Counted from the first letter of the stretch, positions 49,270 through 59,266 are shown. The stretch: DNA of 64,000 nucleotides from Prorocentrum cordatum (GCA_963575745.1 CAUYUJ010009424.1:205155-269154), one strand, 5' to 3'. Made by a program: numbers and translations. The notes: generated by a model not told the origin, from the sequence alone.

Positions 49270-50475
49270 TTGGGGCTGTGGTGGTGGTGGTGGTGGTGGG
49301 CTGGTGGTGGAGGTGGTGGTGGTTGTGGCGGTGGTTGTGGTGGTGGTGGTGGTGGTGTGGTGGTTGGTGATGGTGGTTGTTGTTGTGGTGGTGGTGGTTG
49401 TGGTGGCAGGTTGTGTTGGTGGTAGTGGTGGTGGTGGTGGCGGTGGTGGTGGTCGTGCTGGTGTGGTGGTTCCTGGTGATGGTGGTGGTGGTGGTCGTTG
49501 TGGTGGTGGTGGTGGGTTGTGGTGGTGGTGGCTGTGGCGGTGTGGTGGTCTGTCGTGGTGCTGATGGTGGTGGTGGTGGTGGAGGTGGTGGGTTGTGGTG
49601 GTGGCGGTGATGGCGGCGGCGGTGGTGGTTGTGGTGTGCTGGTTTGTTGTGGTGGTGGTGGTTTGGTGGTGGGTGGTGGTGTTGTTGGTGGTGGTTGCGT
49701 GGTGATGGTGGTGGTGTTGTGGTCTGTCGTGGTGGTGCTGTTGGTGGTCGTGTTTTTGGTGGTGGTGTTGATGGGTTGTGGTGGTGGCGGTGGTGCCCGG
49801 GGTGGTGGTGGTGGTGTGGTGGTGTTGTTGTGGTGGTGTGGTGTGGTGGTGGTGGTGGTGGTGGTGGTGGTGGGTGGTGGTGGTGGTAGTGGTGGGTGGT
49901 GGTGGTGGTGGTGGCTGTGTGGTGGTCTGCGGTGGTGATGGCGGTGCTTGTGGTGGTGGAGGTGGCAGGTGTGGTGGTGGTTGTGGTGTGGTGGTGTGTG
50001 GTGGTGGTGGTGGTGGTGGTGACTGGTGGTGGTGGTGGGTCGTGGTGGTGGTGGTGCTGGTGGCGGGTGGTCGTAGCGGTGGTGGTGGTGTGGTGGTTTG
50101 TGGTGGTGGTGTTGGTGGTAGTGGTAGGTTGTTCTGGTGGTGTCGTGGTTGTGGCGGTTGTGGTGGTGGTGTGGTGGTGGTGGTGGTGTAGTGGTTTGTG
50201 GTGATGGTGGTGGTTGTGGTGGGTTGTGGTGTAGTTGTGGTGGTGGTGGCGGTGGTAGTGGTTGTGGTGGTGGTGGTGGTGTGGTGGTTTGTGGTGGTGG
50301 TGGTGTGGCCTTCGGGTCTTCCTGTCACCGTGCTTTGGCTTTGGGTCAGGTGGTGGTGGTGGCTGTGTGGTGGGCTGTTGTGGTGGTGGAGGTGGCGGTG
50401 GCGGTGGCGGTGGTGGTGGTGTGGTGGTTGGTGATGGTGGTGGTTGTTGCTGTGGTGGTGGATATGGCGATTTGT
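49270..50475. repeat. 1.2-kb GGT/GTT tract
   Basis: Almost uninterrupted TGGTGG with TTG and TGT variants. The plus strand is nearly free of A and C. A minus-strand ORF of 643 codons (His/Pro/Thr only) spans it and is a repeat artefact. A short unique block at 50305-50350 resembles 49140-49175. Confidence 0.95.
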
Positions 50476-50574
50476 GTTTCCCCTCTTCGGCCTCTTGGCC
50501 CTCTCTGGTCATCGTCGCTGCGTGGCCGCCGTCGGCGCTGCTGGCCGCCGGTAGTGCTCGGCGCTGGCGGGGGC

Positions 50575-50665
50575 GCTGGGGGGGGGGGGGTGAAACTCCC
50601 CCCCCCCGTGGGGGAAGGGGGGGTGTTTGGGGAGGGTGGGGGCTATAGGGGGGGGGTCCCCCTGG
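50575..50665. repeat. G-run and C-run hairpin block
   Basis: G13, C11 and several G7-G9 runs in 90 bp, able to form G-quadruplex or hairpin structures. Assembly here may be unreliable. Confidence 0.8.
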
Positions 50666-51040
50666 TTCTGATCGACGGCGCCGAGTGTTGCCCCCCCCAT
50701 TCGAAACGCGCCGCCGAATGTTCCCAAGGCAAGCGCCCGTGAAACGCGCTCTCTCCACCATCAGGAGGACCCTTCCCTGGCTCCTCGCGCTGGTGGTGGT
50801 GGTGGTGACCGACTGTCAACCCTACCCCTGCAGGTCCAACCGACGCTGCAGGGGTATCGGACACCCCCTCTGCGGGTCACTTGGCTGCAGACTTCCTTTT
50901 GTGAATTCTGGTCCCCAGCCGGCTGTCCAGAGATCTGACCTGCAGGGGTCGGGTTCGCATGTGGTTGCCTCGTCAGACGTCCGGCGTCGTGATTTTGCTC
51001 AACACGTGGCTCCCCACGGGTCTAAACCCTTCCCTGAGGC
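50666..51040. other. No gene recognised
   Basis: Contains CCTGCAGGTCCAAC and inverted GACCTGCAGGGGTCGG (50828 and 50937), a possible diverged TIR pair. No coding support. Confidence 0.3.
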
Positions 51041-51049
51041 CATATTGTT

Positions 51050-51135
51050 CTCCTGAGTCGTTTTGTCGACGGTCCTGGGCCCTGGCGAGGGCCTCATGGA
51101 GGCCGAAAGCGGTCAAAACTTGGCGGTCGTGATTG
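51050..51135. repeat. Disp-1 repeat, reverse orientation
   Basis: CCTGAGTCGTTTTGTCGACG, CTGGCGAGGGCC and GAGGCCGAAAGC. Confidence 0.65.
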
Positions 51136-51399
51136 TTTCTTTCGTGACGCCCACCGATGTGATTATTTGCAATCCGCGGCCCCGGAGGTCCCAGCCGCTT
51201 CCCCATGGTCAGTATGTGCGCGGCCCGGATCCATTTTTGTTGGTCCCAGGCCCGATGACGAGCCCCATGACAGAAATGCGCAGCCATTGAAACAATCACC
51301 CGGTCCTGGAAGTTGGCAAAGACCCTCCGTCGCGGTTCTTTCACAAGGAGAGTTTGTCAAGGGTCGCCTATGTGTGTCGCCCTTCCTTTCCAGATCATC

Positions 51400-51620
51400 C
51401 GCGGCTGGGCATTTTCGGTAACAGATTTCGGTCGCGCCAAATTTCGGTCGCGACCAGAGGGGGTCGAATCCCGTCAACGAAGAGATCGTGCGTCGGGGTC
51501 CAATCCGGGGTTTCGAAGCGCTCGTTATTGGCCATTCGCGATCGGAGGTCGAACTTCGGTCGCGACCCGCTCGTCCAGAGCGTTGCCGGAAGTTTTCGGT
51601 AACAGATGATTTGGGCAGGG
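51400..51620. repeat. GTCGCGA repeat with GGTAACAGAT edges
   Basis: TTTTCGGTAACAGAT occurs directly at 51411 and 51593, and TTCGGTCGCG three times between. Related to 33535-33780 and 31335-31460. Confidence 0.55.
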
Positions 51621-52150
51621 CTTTCTGGCCATGCTCCTCTTACTCCTCGAGCCGCCTCTCCACCTCTGCTGCTGTTAGGGTGCTCGCTGTGGTAAATTCG
51701 CAACTGGGAGATGTCAGTCCTGAGATCCGACGTCGCGAAACACAATGCTACATCGCGAGACATCGCGACCAGAGCCCCGGACCCCCTCTCTCTGCGCCAC
51801 TTTTTCGAGTCGAATCGATTTATGATGCTTCAGGGGCCAGAAACGGGAGAAAACCGTCGGCTCGAAGAAAATGAGACGCTCGACGCGTCCTCTGTCAACA
51901 CCCTGCGGGGTGGAGCAACGTTCGTGGACATGTTGCGGGGGCTCCGCGGCCTCTGTGTTGATGCTGAGCTATACCTTCAATACTTCGCTGTCCTGGGGCG
52001 TTGCTGTCTTCTTGTTCGCTAGGGGATTTGGCACGTGCGCGGAGCTAACTACATTGTCAATGCCACGGTTTCCTGTGGCTTTGCTGTGCTCCTGCTCTGA
52101 ACGCACGCCGCCTGAGGCGGCGGAGAGCTTCCCAGATATCTGACCGCTCT
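51620..52150. other. No gene recognised
   Basis: Lower-GC sequence. No repeat or conserved frame identified. Confidence 0.4.
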
Positions 52151-52159
52151 CCAATTTTT

Positions 52160-52290
52160 TCGATGCGCGGGCCCTGGAGGTCTGGACCACTTCCCAGGGC
52201 CAGCTTTTCATCCTGAGTCCTTCTTTGATGGCCCCAAGGCCCGGCGAGGGCCCTGGGAAGCCGAAAACGGCCCCAAACCCGCCGCTCCAA
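52160..52290. repeat. Disp-1 repeat, reverse orientation
   Basis: CATCCTGAGTCCTTCTTTGA, CCCGGCGAGGGCC, GAAGCCGAAAACGG, flanked by two CAATTTTTTCG motifs. Confidence 0.7.
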
Positions 52291-52424
52291 TTTTTTCGGA
52301 GCGTTGGATCTCTGGGAGAGATCCTTCATACAAATGGATCTCAGGCAGGGCGGTTCCCGCCGCCCCCGCCGGCGGAAGGCGGCGGAAGACTGGCGGAGGG
52401 CGGCGGAAGTGAGAAGCTGCTTTC

Positions 52425-53010
52425 CAAGAGAGAGAGAGAGAGACGACAATTTTTCATCGGGGCGATCGAAATGGGCACGGAAAGAATGAGTCCAATGCCC
52501 AACAGCAGTTCCTGTTCATTCTGGACAGGACTCGCTGTCCGCGCCGCCGCGCACGTTGTTCTCTGAAGACAGAAAGCCGCCTGCGCAACAGCGGCCGCTG
52601 TCGGTGCTGGACAGCATGTGTTGTTGGGCATTGTGCCCATTTTTTTCCGTGCCCATTTCGGGCGTCCAAATTTCAGGGGGGGGGGCTCAGGGCTACCAGA
52701 ACCCGCAAGGCGGCGGAAGGCTGGCGGCAGGCTGGCGGGAGGCGGTGGACCCCTGAAGCTGCTTTCAAAGAGAGGGAGTGAGAGAGAGAGAGAGAGAGAG
52801 ATGGTAACTTTTCGGGGGGGGGAGGGATGAGGAGGAGGAGGAGGGAGGAGCGGGGAGGGGATGAGGAGGAGGAGGAGGAGGAGAGGAGGAGGAGGAGGAG
52901 AGGAGGAGGAGGGGGGAGGAGGAGGAGGGGGAAGAGGAGGAGGAGGAGAGGAGGAGGAGGAGGAGGAGGAGGAGGAGGAGGAGGAGGAGGAGGAGGAGGA
53001 GGGGGGGGGC
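52425..53010. repeat. GA and GGA tracts around a MITE
   Basis: (GA)n at 52427-52442 and 52774-52801, and GGA-rich sequence at 52825-53010. Copies of an AGGCGGCGGAAG motif flank the MITE on both sides (52374 and 52709). Confidence 0.85.
52467..52660. mobile_element. TIR-6 MITE, copy 2
   Basis: CGAAATGGGCACGGAAAGAA then TGAGTCCAATGCCCAACA is inverted relative to the right end (complement CGAAATGGGCACGGAAAAAA then ATGGGCACAATGCCCAACA). The interior AACAGCGGCCGCTGTCGG is shared with 6299-6484. Confidence 0.85.
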
Positions 53011-53014
53011 CCAG

Positions 53015-53201
53015 GGCTGCCAGACCCCGCCAGCTGCATCTCGGGGAGGGCCCTTCCCGCGAGGATGCCCTGGCGAGGCTGCGCCCCACGGCGCGCCCGC
53101 CCGGCCCGCCCGCGGCGGCGGAGCGCGGCGCGCGCGGCGGCGGCCCGGCGCCCGCCAGGCGCGCCGGCAAGGGCCGCGCGCGCCCCGCCGCGGAGCTGTA
53201 G
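53015..53201 (+). other. Exon-like island
   Basis: After the GGA tract a GC-rich stretch reads LGEGPSREDALARLRPTARP and continues to a TAG at 53199-53201. Coding-like but without recognised homology. Confidence 0.25.
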
Positions 53202-53485
53202 GCTGCAGAGTCGGGTCGGACGAAAGCGCCGTGGGCGCGGCGCGCCGGCGGCGAGGTGCAGGTGATGAAGGTTTCGGTGATGAAGGTTTCGGTGTCGTGA
53301 GGCCTCCCAGGTTCGGAGGTTGATGGACCTCCTATAGCCCGACACGTCGACTGGCGAATTGGCCGTGTTCGGTTCGCGAGAGGGCGTCGCGGCCGTCATT
53401 TTTGCGGGTCCGGGTCCGTCGGTTTCGGTCCCTAGGCCGTTTTCACTAAAGGGTGGTTTATTCAACGGAGGTTTGTCCACCGCCG

Positions 53486-53668
53486 ACGGATGGGGTCCGA
53501 GTAGATCGTGTCGGAGGATCGCGCCGCATCGACGATGCATCCGGCGATGCGGCTCGATGTGGAGCCCGGCTTTCTTCACGCCGACGTCGCCGATGCGTCG
53601 CCGACGTCGCCGATGCATCGCCGATGCATCGACCCCGTCTACTCGGACCCCATCCAGGAGGTCTCTAG
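53486..53668. repeat. Foldback element FB-1, long form
   Basis: GATGGGGTCCGAGTAGATCG and TCTACTCGGACCCCATCC arms, with spacer CCCGGCTTTCTTCACGCC. Confidence 0.9.
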
Positions 53669-53938
53669 TATTGCAGGTGGGGTTTGTCCGTAGCCAAAAC
53701 AAGGTAGAAAAATATGGGTCGCGCGTTCCTACAGTTCGCCTGCCGTTTTCGCTCGGTACATTCGCGTACCTGAGATGTCGGAAAGTGTGGTTCGTGGTTT
53801 CCTACAGATTGGTCTTCGCGAGTTCGGCGTCGAAAAAGCCAGAATCTTAGTATCAACGTCACACAACTTCGCCAGTCGCGTGTCCTTGGGAAAGGGCGGC
53901 CCACTGTAGAGTCGGGTCGGGTCGGACGAAAGAGTCTG

Positions 53939-54110
53939 GTTGCAGGTGCCCTCAGTGGCTTAGGGGGTTAACGATCCGAGCTAAGTGGGCTCCGCCCACT
54001 TTGCGGAGTTACCTAAACCCTCTAAGCCGCTTATGGCACCTGTAGTCAGCTTACAGGCTAGGTTAGGCCAGATATAACCCACCTTCGCATCTGCTTCTAA
54101 CCCCCCTTGT
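53939..54110. mobile_element. Foldback element FB-2, partial copy
   Basis: Carries the inner arm TGCAGGTGCCCTCAGTGGCT, the loop GTGGGCTCCGCCCAC and the full right arm GCCAGATATAACCCACCTTC, GCATCTGCTTCTAACCCCCC. The outer left arm is missing. Confidence 0.8.
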
Positions 54111-54537
54111 CCCATTCACAACCCTAGCGGTGACCCAATCAAATGTTCTTCGATTCTGGCCTGGGGGCTCGTCATCGGTCATCGGGCCCTGGGGCCATCA
54201 AAGATGGTTCCAGTGCGCAAAACTGTTCCTGCGGACGGGGTCCAGACCTGGGGCTGCGGATTGAACAGATCAGATCAATGGATGTCTGGGTCAGCCGCGC
54301 GCCCCCCTCCGCGGCGGAGCTGTAGGGCGCCAGCACGCCTTCAAAACAGGGCTCGTGCTCAGAAGAGGAAAGGTACCGATACCGCCTCCACTCCCTTGTT
54401 TTCGCCTTTTTCGGCCGCCTGGGAGGCCCTCGCTGCTGCCGCAGAATTCGTCCCGAAATTCTGGTCAAAACGCACCCTGGGGGAGTTCTGCAGAGCAGCC
54501 GTCAAAGCAGAGCTCGTGCTCCCCACTGAGATCAATA

Positions 54538-54775
54538 CTGGGGTTGTTAAGGGGATAGGGGTGTTTGAAGCGGATGCTAAAGTGGTCTATATCTGGCCAG
54601 GCCTAGCTTGTAAGTGGGCTACAAGTGCCCTAATTGGCTTACGGTGATAAGAGAACTCTGCGCAAAAAGATCCGCACCCCCCTAAACCACGTAGGGCATG
54701 TGCATCCCACTAATAAGTTAGGTCTGGCCGGATATAACACATCTTAGCATACGCTGCTAAGCCCCCTATACCCTG
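54538..54775. mobile_element. Foldback element FB-2, copy 3
   Basis: Left arm GGGGTTGTTAAGGGGATAGG, AAGCGGATGCTAAAGTGG, CTGGCCAGGCCTAGCTTG. Right arm GGTCTGGCCGGATATAACAC, ATCTTAGCATACGCT, CCCCCTATACCC. Confidence 0.9.
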
Positions 54776-54824
54776 AGCGCCCCCCGCGGTCGTCTCAGCA
54801 GACCCCATCGCGTTGTGAAACAAA

Positions 54825-54970
54825 CACGCCGGACGTTTTTGTTGCCATGCTCGGTCTCTGGGTGGCCTCGCCAGGCCCCGGGACGATAACAAGACGACTC
54901 GGGATGAGAAACTGCTCCCGGGGAAGGGGCCCAGACCTTTGAGAAGCCACGCTGTGAAACAAAAACATGA
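54825..54970. repeat. Disp-1 repeat with both ends
   Basis: GTTGTGAAACAAACACGCCG at the left and GCTGTGAAACAAAAACATG at the right, with CTCGCCAGGCCCCGGGACGA and ACGACTCGGGATGAGAAAC between. Confidence 0.75.
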
Positions 54971-54984
54971 GGTCGAGTCGATGT

Positions 54985-55275
54985 TATCGTCAGCCGCGCG
55001 TGCTCCGCCGCGGAGCTGCAGGGCGCCTGCCCCCTGTTTGGCGCAGGGCTCCCCTGAGATCCGCGGCGCAATTGTGCCATAACCGGTGGTTTTGCTCTGT
55101 TCCAGGCCCTGGGACCCTTGCGGATCGACCCCGCTCGAGAGCGGCCGCAGAACGATGGGGTCCAGGGATTTGGTCGACGTGTATCTCGATCTTGCATTTT
55201 TTCCGTGGCGTCGGGTCTCAGGGATCATCGTCAGCCACGCGCGCCCCGCCGCCGAGCTGTAGGGCGCTGGCTCCT
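54985..55275. repeat. GTCAGCCGCGCG...GCGGAGCTGTAGGGCGCC repeat
   Basis: Three occurrences of a 45-bp block (54285-54335, 54990-55030, 55225-55270) with GTCAGCCRCGCG, CCCCGCCGC, GAGCTG(T/C)AGGGCGC. Confidence 0.7.
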
Positions 55276-55409
55276 CTTCGCGAAAAGGGGTCGGGCTCAT
55301 CACCGTCGGGGCCATCCCCTGCACCACAGGGGCCCGAATGTGAAAAGTCGGCGCAAACGTTCTAAGCTTTCGGAGGTCGGCGGCCGGACGACCACGACCA
55401 CTACCACTA

Positions 55410-55562
55410 CTACAAGCTTTCGGATTTCCTGGATTGGCGCTGGACTCCCATAGCCGGAGCCTCCGGCGCTGCCCGTGGCGCGCTCTTCGCGGCAGCGGAG
55501 CCATCCAGCGCCCATCCAACAAACCCGCGCGGACCTCCGACAGTTCAGGTTTGCGCAGTTTT
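55410..55562. mobile_element. TIR-1 element, diverged copy
   Basis: CGGATTTCCTGGATTGGCGC and CCATCCAACAAACCCGCGCG as inverted arms, GGACCTCCGACAGTT at the right as in the other copies. Confidence 0.75.
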
Positions 55563-56122
55563 TGTTTGTTTCTATCGGGGAGATGGCGCCCCCAGCAACG
55601 AAAGGGGAGATGGCTCTCCCAGCAGCCCCCCTCGGTCGGGTTGGGCGCCGCGAAGCCCGAGGGGGACGGAACGTTTCCCCATCTGGGGTGGGTATGGTTT
55701 TGCTTGTGGACGTGCTGGGGACGAGGATGGGATCTGGCGTTTTCGGTCCTCGTGGGCGAAAAACATATCCGTATCTACGGCCTCCCGGGCAGGGCCCCGG
55801 TGCCGCAATCCCGCGAATACGGACCGTTTTGTCGTGGATGCCCCGCGCGGACCGCATCCTTCTTGCGCCTGTGTGCCCGCGGGATCGCGCCCCAGAGCCC
55901 AGATCGCGAGGGCGCGGACACGGACGTGCTCGCCGCTCGTGAGGCCCGCTGCCCCAGAAGGGCGGGCGGGGCCTCGGCTGGGCCCCGAGTGAGCTTTGCC
56001 AAGGGGGGGCCAGCGCGCGCCACGCGACCGACAGCTCTGGCCGACGAGGGCCGTGCGCCCTCCTCGCGCCGCCCACAGCTCAAGCTTCGGGCCTCGAGGC
56101 TCGGGGATCCGGAAGATCTTCG
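55563..56122. other. No gene recognised
   Basis: GC-rich with long open frames on both strands. No conserved protein motif. Confidence 0.4.
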
Positions 56123-56278
56123 GATGGGCCCGTTTTCCACGACCGCCCACCATACGTTGGAGGGGGCAAGGAGGTGGGGGGGGAGCAGGACGCAGAAGGA
56201 GAGGGGGAGGAGGGCACCCTCGCCCCTCACACTTCTGGTGGTGGTGGTGGACAACGTGCCCGTCATGTTGGGCACTTC
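56123..56278. mobile_element. TIR-2 element, copy 3
   Basis: GGATGGGCCCGTTTTCCACG at the left, and the inverted GGTGGTGGTGGACAACGTGC then CCGTCAT at the right. The G-rich core has lost most GGA periodicity. Confidence 0.8.
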
Positions 56279-56387
56279 GTCGAGGGTCGGGATGCTTGCC
56301 AGCAGCTGCGGGTCGCCGAGTGCGCGCTGGGGGTGCCCAGGTCGTCCAAGACGGCCGCTCCGGAGGCCCGCAGCTGCTTCCCGAAGT

Positions 56388-56445
56388 CTCCTCCTCCTCC
56401 TCCTCCTCCTCCTCCTCCTCCTCCTCCTCCTCCTCCTCCTCCTCA
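56388..56445. repeat. (TCC)n tract at the LINE-3 5' junction
   Basis: About 55 bp of pure TCC ending in TCA, directly joined to the spliced leader. A TCC tract of the same strand starts again at 62228 just after the LINE 3' end, suggesting insertion into a single (TCC)n. Confidence 0.9.
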
Positions 56446-56467
56446 TCCGTAGCCATTTTGGCTCAAG
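56446..56467 (+). other. Complete DinoSL sequence (genomic relict)
   Basis: T, then CCGTAGCCATTTTGG, then CTCAAG: all 22 bases of the conserved dinoflagellate spliced leader. It is followed at once by ATGATGATG, not by a GT donor, so this is the exon as found on mature mRNA rather than an SL RNA gene. Confidence 0.97.
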
Positions 56468-56874
56468 ATGATGATGCCTGCGGCGTCCTTCATGGATACC
56501 GCTAGTCCGCGGACAGACCCCCAGCTTTTGCCGCCACAACCACGGGCTTGCGGCTGCCCACAGCTCTTCCTGCTTCTCACCCTGGCATTGCAGGCTGCCA
56601 TTCATATCAGCTCGTCCGAGCCCAGCTCCGAGCACTTCATATCGCCCGTCGAGCCCAGCTCCGAGCACGACATATCCGCCGTCGAGCCAAGCTCCGTGCA
56701 CTACATATCCGCCGTCGTGCCTAGCTCCGAGCACATCATTCTCGTCGAGAGCGTTGCCCGCATCGAGGACAGCCAGCAGCTTCTCCGCCAACCACGCATT
56801 GGCACCGCAGCCGCCCTGGACATTGGACAGCAGTACAGCAGCCACTTCCTGGACCTGCCCAACCTATTGCAACC
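56468..56874 (+). other. LINE-3 leader region with four 33-bp repeats
   Basis: The 407 bases between the leader and ORF1 include four tandem 33-bp units (56618-56650, 56651-56683, 56684-56716, 56717-56749) with GAGCCCAGCTCCGAGCAC and CATATCSCCCGTC. The frame from ATGATGATG stays open through it (a hydrophobic LFLLLTLALQAA, then EPSSEHFISPV-type repeats), so a short upstream protein is possible. Tandem monomers could also be regulatory. Confidence 0.7.
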
Positions 56875-58353
56875 ATGTCGTCAAGCAGTGAAGATAGATC
56901 TACGTCTCGCAGCGCACCTTCGCGCAAAAGGAAAGAACGCCGTCGTGGACGCCAAGACAAAGACCGAGATGATAAAGGTTCCCGTGCCACCGCCGCCAGG
57001 GTCACACTCGACCCCATGGGGGAAGCTGGCGTCGCCTCGCAACTCGTACGAGCTTCAGGGAGAGCATCTGCGCCGCCTTCGCGTCCTGGTCGCTCGTCAG
57101 CGCGCCCGTCTACTCCGCCGACGTTTGCGATGGATGCCGACGACCTTCCACACCACGGTGATGCTGCTCGCCACGCAGCGGCTGCCTCCGAGCAACTACG
57201 CGATGGACAATGGGATGCATCGCCCCCCCAACTACATGCAGTCGAGGCAGCCCCAGCAGCAGGAGGACACCAGCGTGCAGATCCACTGGCAGGAGCTCGT
57301 GACCCTTGGCGTGGTCAACAAGCCGCTGGAGGAGCGTCCGCCGTCGGAGCCGCCGCCGACCTTCATAGCGGAGACATACCAGCTTCCATCGCAGCCGCAG
57401 GAGGAACAGCCACGCCTGGATCGTTCCCAAGCATCCCAGGTCTGTCTCCTGATGTCGAAGCCGCTCTTCAACAAGTCATGCAGACTCAAGTCGAACACGC
57501 CGCCGCCACCTTCCAAGCCCAGGCCAACGCTCTACTCAATGAATCACGAGAAAGCTTTCGTCAAATTCTCGCACAACAAGTCATTGCTACCGAACGCCGA
57601 GTGGGTACCCTACATGATGCAGTCGCCCGCACACGCCGTGAACAAGACCGCCAAGCCGACGAGCAGAAGAATATGTGGCAGCAGATCGATCAGATGCGCG
57701 ACACGCTCGCGCTCGCAGAAGCCCAGGCGCCCATCACGGACCTCACCAAGCTCGCTGACTGGGACCGCGCCCCCGACCCGACCATCTTCTCCATTGGCTG
57801 CCAGCGCCTCATCGCGCCCGACATGCTGCTCAACGACCTGCAGGAGTGGATCGCCTCTGCCAATGTGGACCGCAACGCCGTGGAGCTGCTGGGCGACGAG
57901 CCGCCCAGACGCTTCCTTCTTCAAGTCAAAGGTGATCGTGCAGCCGCAATCCCGCGAGCTCTCGCTCTTTCACGCGCCCTTCGAGATCCTGCTGGCAGGT
58001 GGAAACGCTTTGTGTCCACCGACGCGACAGGCGCCCGAGTGGGTATCTACTTCAATCCCGACAAGTCCCCCAAGCAGATCCGCACCGAGATCCAGTGTAA
58101 GAAGCTCCTGCAACTGCTCCAGCACCGCTTCCCCGACAAGCCTTGGAGGGCCATCCGCACCAAGGGCGAGATCCATTGTAACGCCATGCCCGTTGTCCGC
58201 CTCGACGTCAAGGGCCAGGCCGACCCCGCCATCCTCGAATGGAGCGAGCACGCGTTCGAAGGCCACCACTTCAATGAGGTGGATCGCGGCGGCGTCCTAA
58301 CCGCGTTCCAGGCGCTCTTCGCTGACACTGCCACAGCAACGTGGCGGGTTTAG
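56875..58353 (+). CDS. LINE-3 ORF1 protein
   Basis: Intact 492-codon ORF, ATG 56875 and TAG 58351-58353. The N-terminus is basic and Ser/Arg-rich (MSSSSEDRSTSRS, RKRKERRRGRQDKDRDD). Residues about 60-200 are Ala/Pro/Gly-rich. About 215-310 is predicted coiled coil (VEHAAATFQAQANALL, ERRVGTLHDAVARTRREQDR, KNMWQQIDQMRDTLALAE). The C-terminal part (about 325-490) is globular and RRM-like in layout: RFLLQVKGDRAAAIPRALAL, GRWKRFVSTDATGARVGIYF and WRAIRTKGEIHC. This basic, coiled-coil, RNA-binding order is that of LINE ORF1 nucleic-acid chaperones. An overlapping 610-codon frame from 56468 is judged a shadow after 56875. Confidence 0.8.
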   Translation: MSSSSEDRSTSRSAPSRKRKERRRGRQDKDRDDKGSRATAARVTLDPMGEAGVASQLVRASGRASAPPSRPGRSSARPSTPPTFAMDADDLPHHGDAARHAAAASEQLRDGQWDASPPQLHAVEAAPAAGGHQRADPLAGARDPWRGQQAAGGASAVGAAADLHSGDIPASIAAAGGTATPGSFPSIPGLSPDVEAALQQVMQTQVEHAAATFQAQANALLNESRESFRQILAQQVIATERRVGTLHDAVARTRREQDRQADEQKNMWQQIDQMRDTLALAEAQAPITDLTKLADWDRAPDPTIFSIGCQRLIAPDMLLNDLQEWIASANVDRNAVELLGDEPPRRFLLQVKGDRAAAIPRALALSRALRDPAGRWKRFVSTDATGARVGIYFNPDKSPKQIRTEIQCKKLLQLLQHRFPDKPWRAIRTKGEIHCNAMPVVRLDVKGQADPAILEWSEHAFEGHHFNEVDRGGVLTAFQALFADTATATWRV

Positions 58354-58354
58354 C

Positions 58355-59266
58355 CACCCCTGGTCGCCTTGGCGACCGACCGAGGACCCCGTCCCCAGCA
58401 CCTTCATCACGTGGAATGCCAGAGCCCTTATGTGCCACAAGCGCCAGCGCCGCCGCCGCAAGCAAGCTGCCCTGGCGAAGTACATGCGCCGCCACTGCGT
58501 CATCCTCCTCCAGGAGGTCCACGGCTCGGAGGCCCTGCTCCGCACGTGGGTGGACACGCAGCCGTGCCCGTACAAGCTCTTTTTCTCCGAGTTCGTCGGC
58601 AGCGATGACGACGAGACCCGACCTGGCACTGGCGGAGTTGCTACGTTGGTGCCCTGGCTCACGCCCATGCAGCTCGAGCAGCTCGCTCCACACCAACTGC
58701 CTACCTTCGGCCACGAGGAGATCGTCAAGGGCCGCATCCAGACCGTCACCGTCACCAACGCTGTCACGAACAACTCCATCGTCATCATGAACGTCCATAA
58801 CCATGAGATCGAAGTTCGCGGCCGCGACCGAGCACAACGCGCTCGGCATCAGCATCGCACCTGGGCCGAGGCCGACTACCAGCACCGCACTTTCATCGCC
58901 ATGGGGGACTTCAATACTGCCAGCCGCCCGCCGAACAGTTTCCTGCAGCCCCAGCCTCAGCGCGCGCGCCTTGCGCTGGACAACAGCGCCCGCCAGCAGC
59001 AGCCTGTCTGGAAAGCACTCTTCGACACCATGCTCGAAATCGAATCCGACTTACCGCCCCGCTTCAACAAGTCTGACTTCTCCGCCTCGGCGATCGACCG
59101 CGTTTTCATCAGCTTGCCGTCCCATGCCATGCTCGAGCTCACATCGCAGCTCAGCATCGTACACGATCCTGCTATCCTGTCAGACTCCTTCCTCAGCGAC
59201 CACGCGATCATCTCCTACACCATCGGCATCAAGCCGCGCACGCCGTCGGACGACCAGGCGACCCCC
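58355..59266 (+). CDS. LINE-3 ORF2, APE-type endonuclease domain
   Basis: Starts two bases after the ORF1 stop in another frame. The endonuclease core begins at TFITWNARAL (about 58400), before the first ATG at 58430, so ORF2 may be started by reinitiation or frameshift. Motifs: ILLQEVHG (catalytic Glu), VIMNVHNHEIE, FIAMGDFNTA (Asp/Asn), SAIDRVFISL, and LSDHAIISYTIG (Asp-His). All look intact. The domain runs to DDQA, where the frame changes at a five-C run (59262-59266). An extra C is the simplest explanation. Confidence 0.85.

Noticed and set aside
48830-50761. 643-codon minus-strand ORF rich in His, Pro and Thr
   Set aside because: It is the translation of the GGT/GTT tract. No stops arise because of composition, and there is no non-repetitive domain.
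56468-58300. 610-codon ORF starting at the SL-adjacent ATG as a single gene
   Set aside because: After 56875 the overlapping frame has the basic, coiled-coil, RRM-like layout expected of ORF1. The 610-codon frame there is Pro/Ser-rich shadow. Only its first part is kept as a possible leader.
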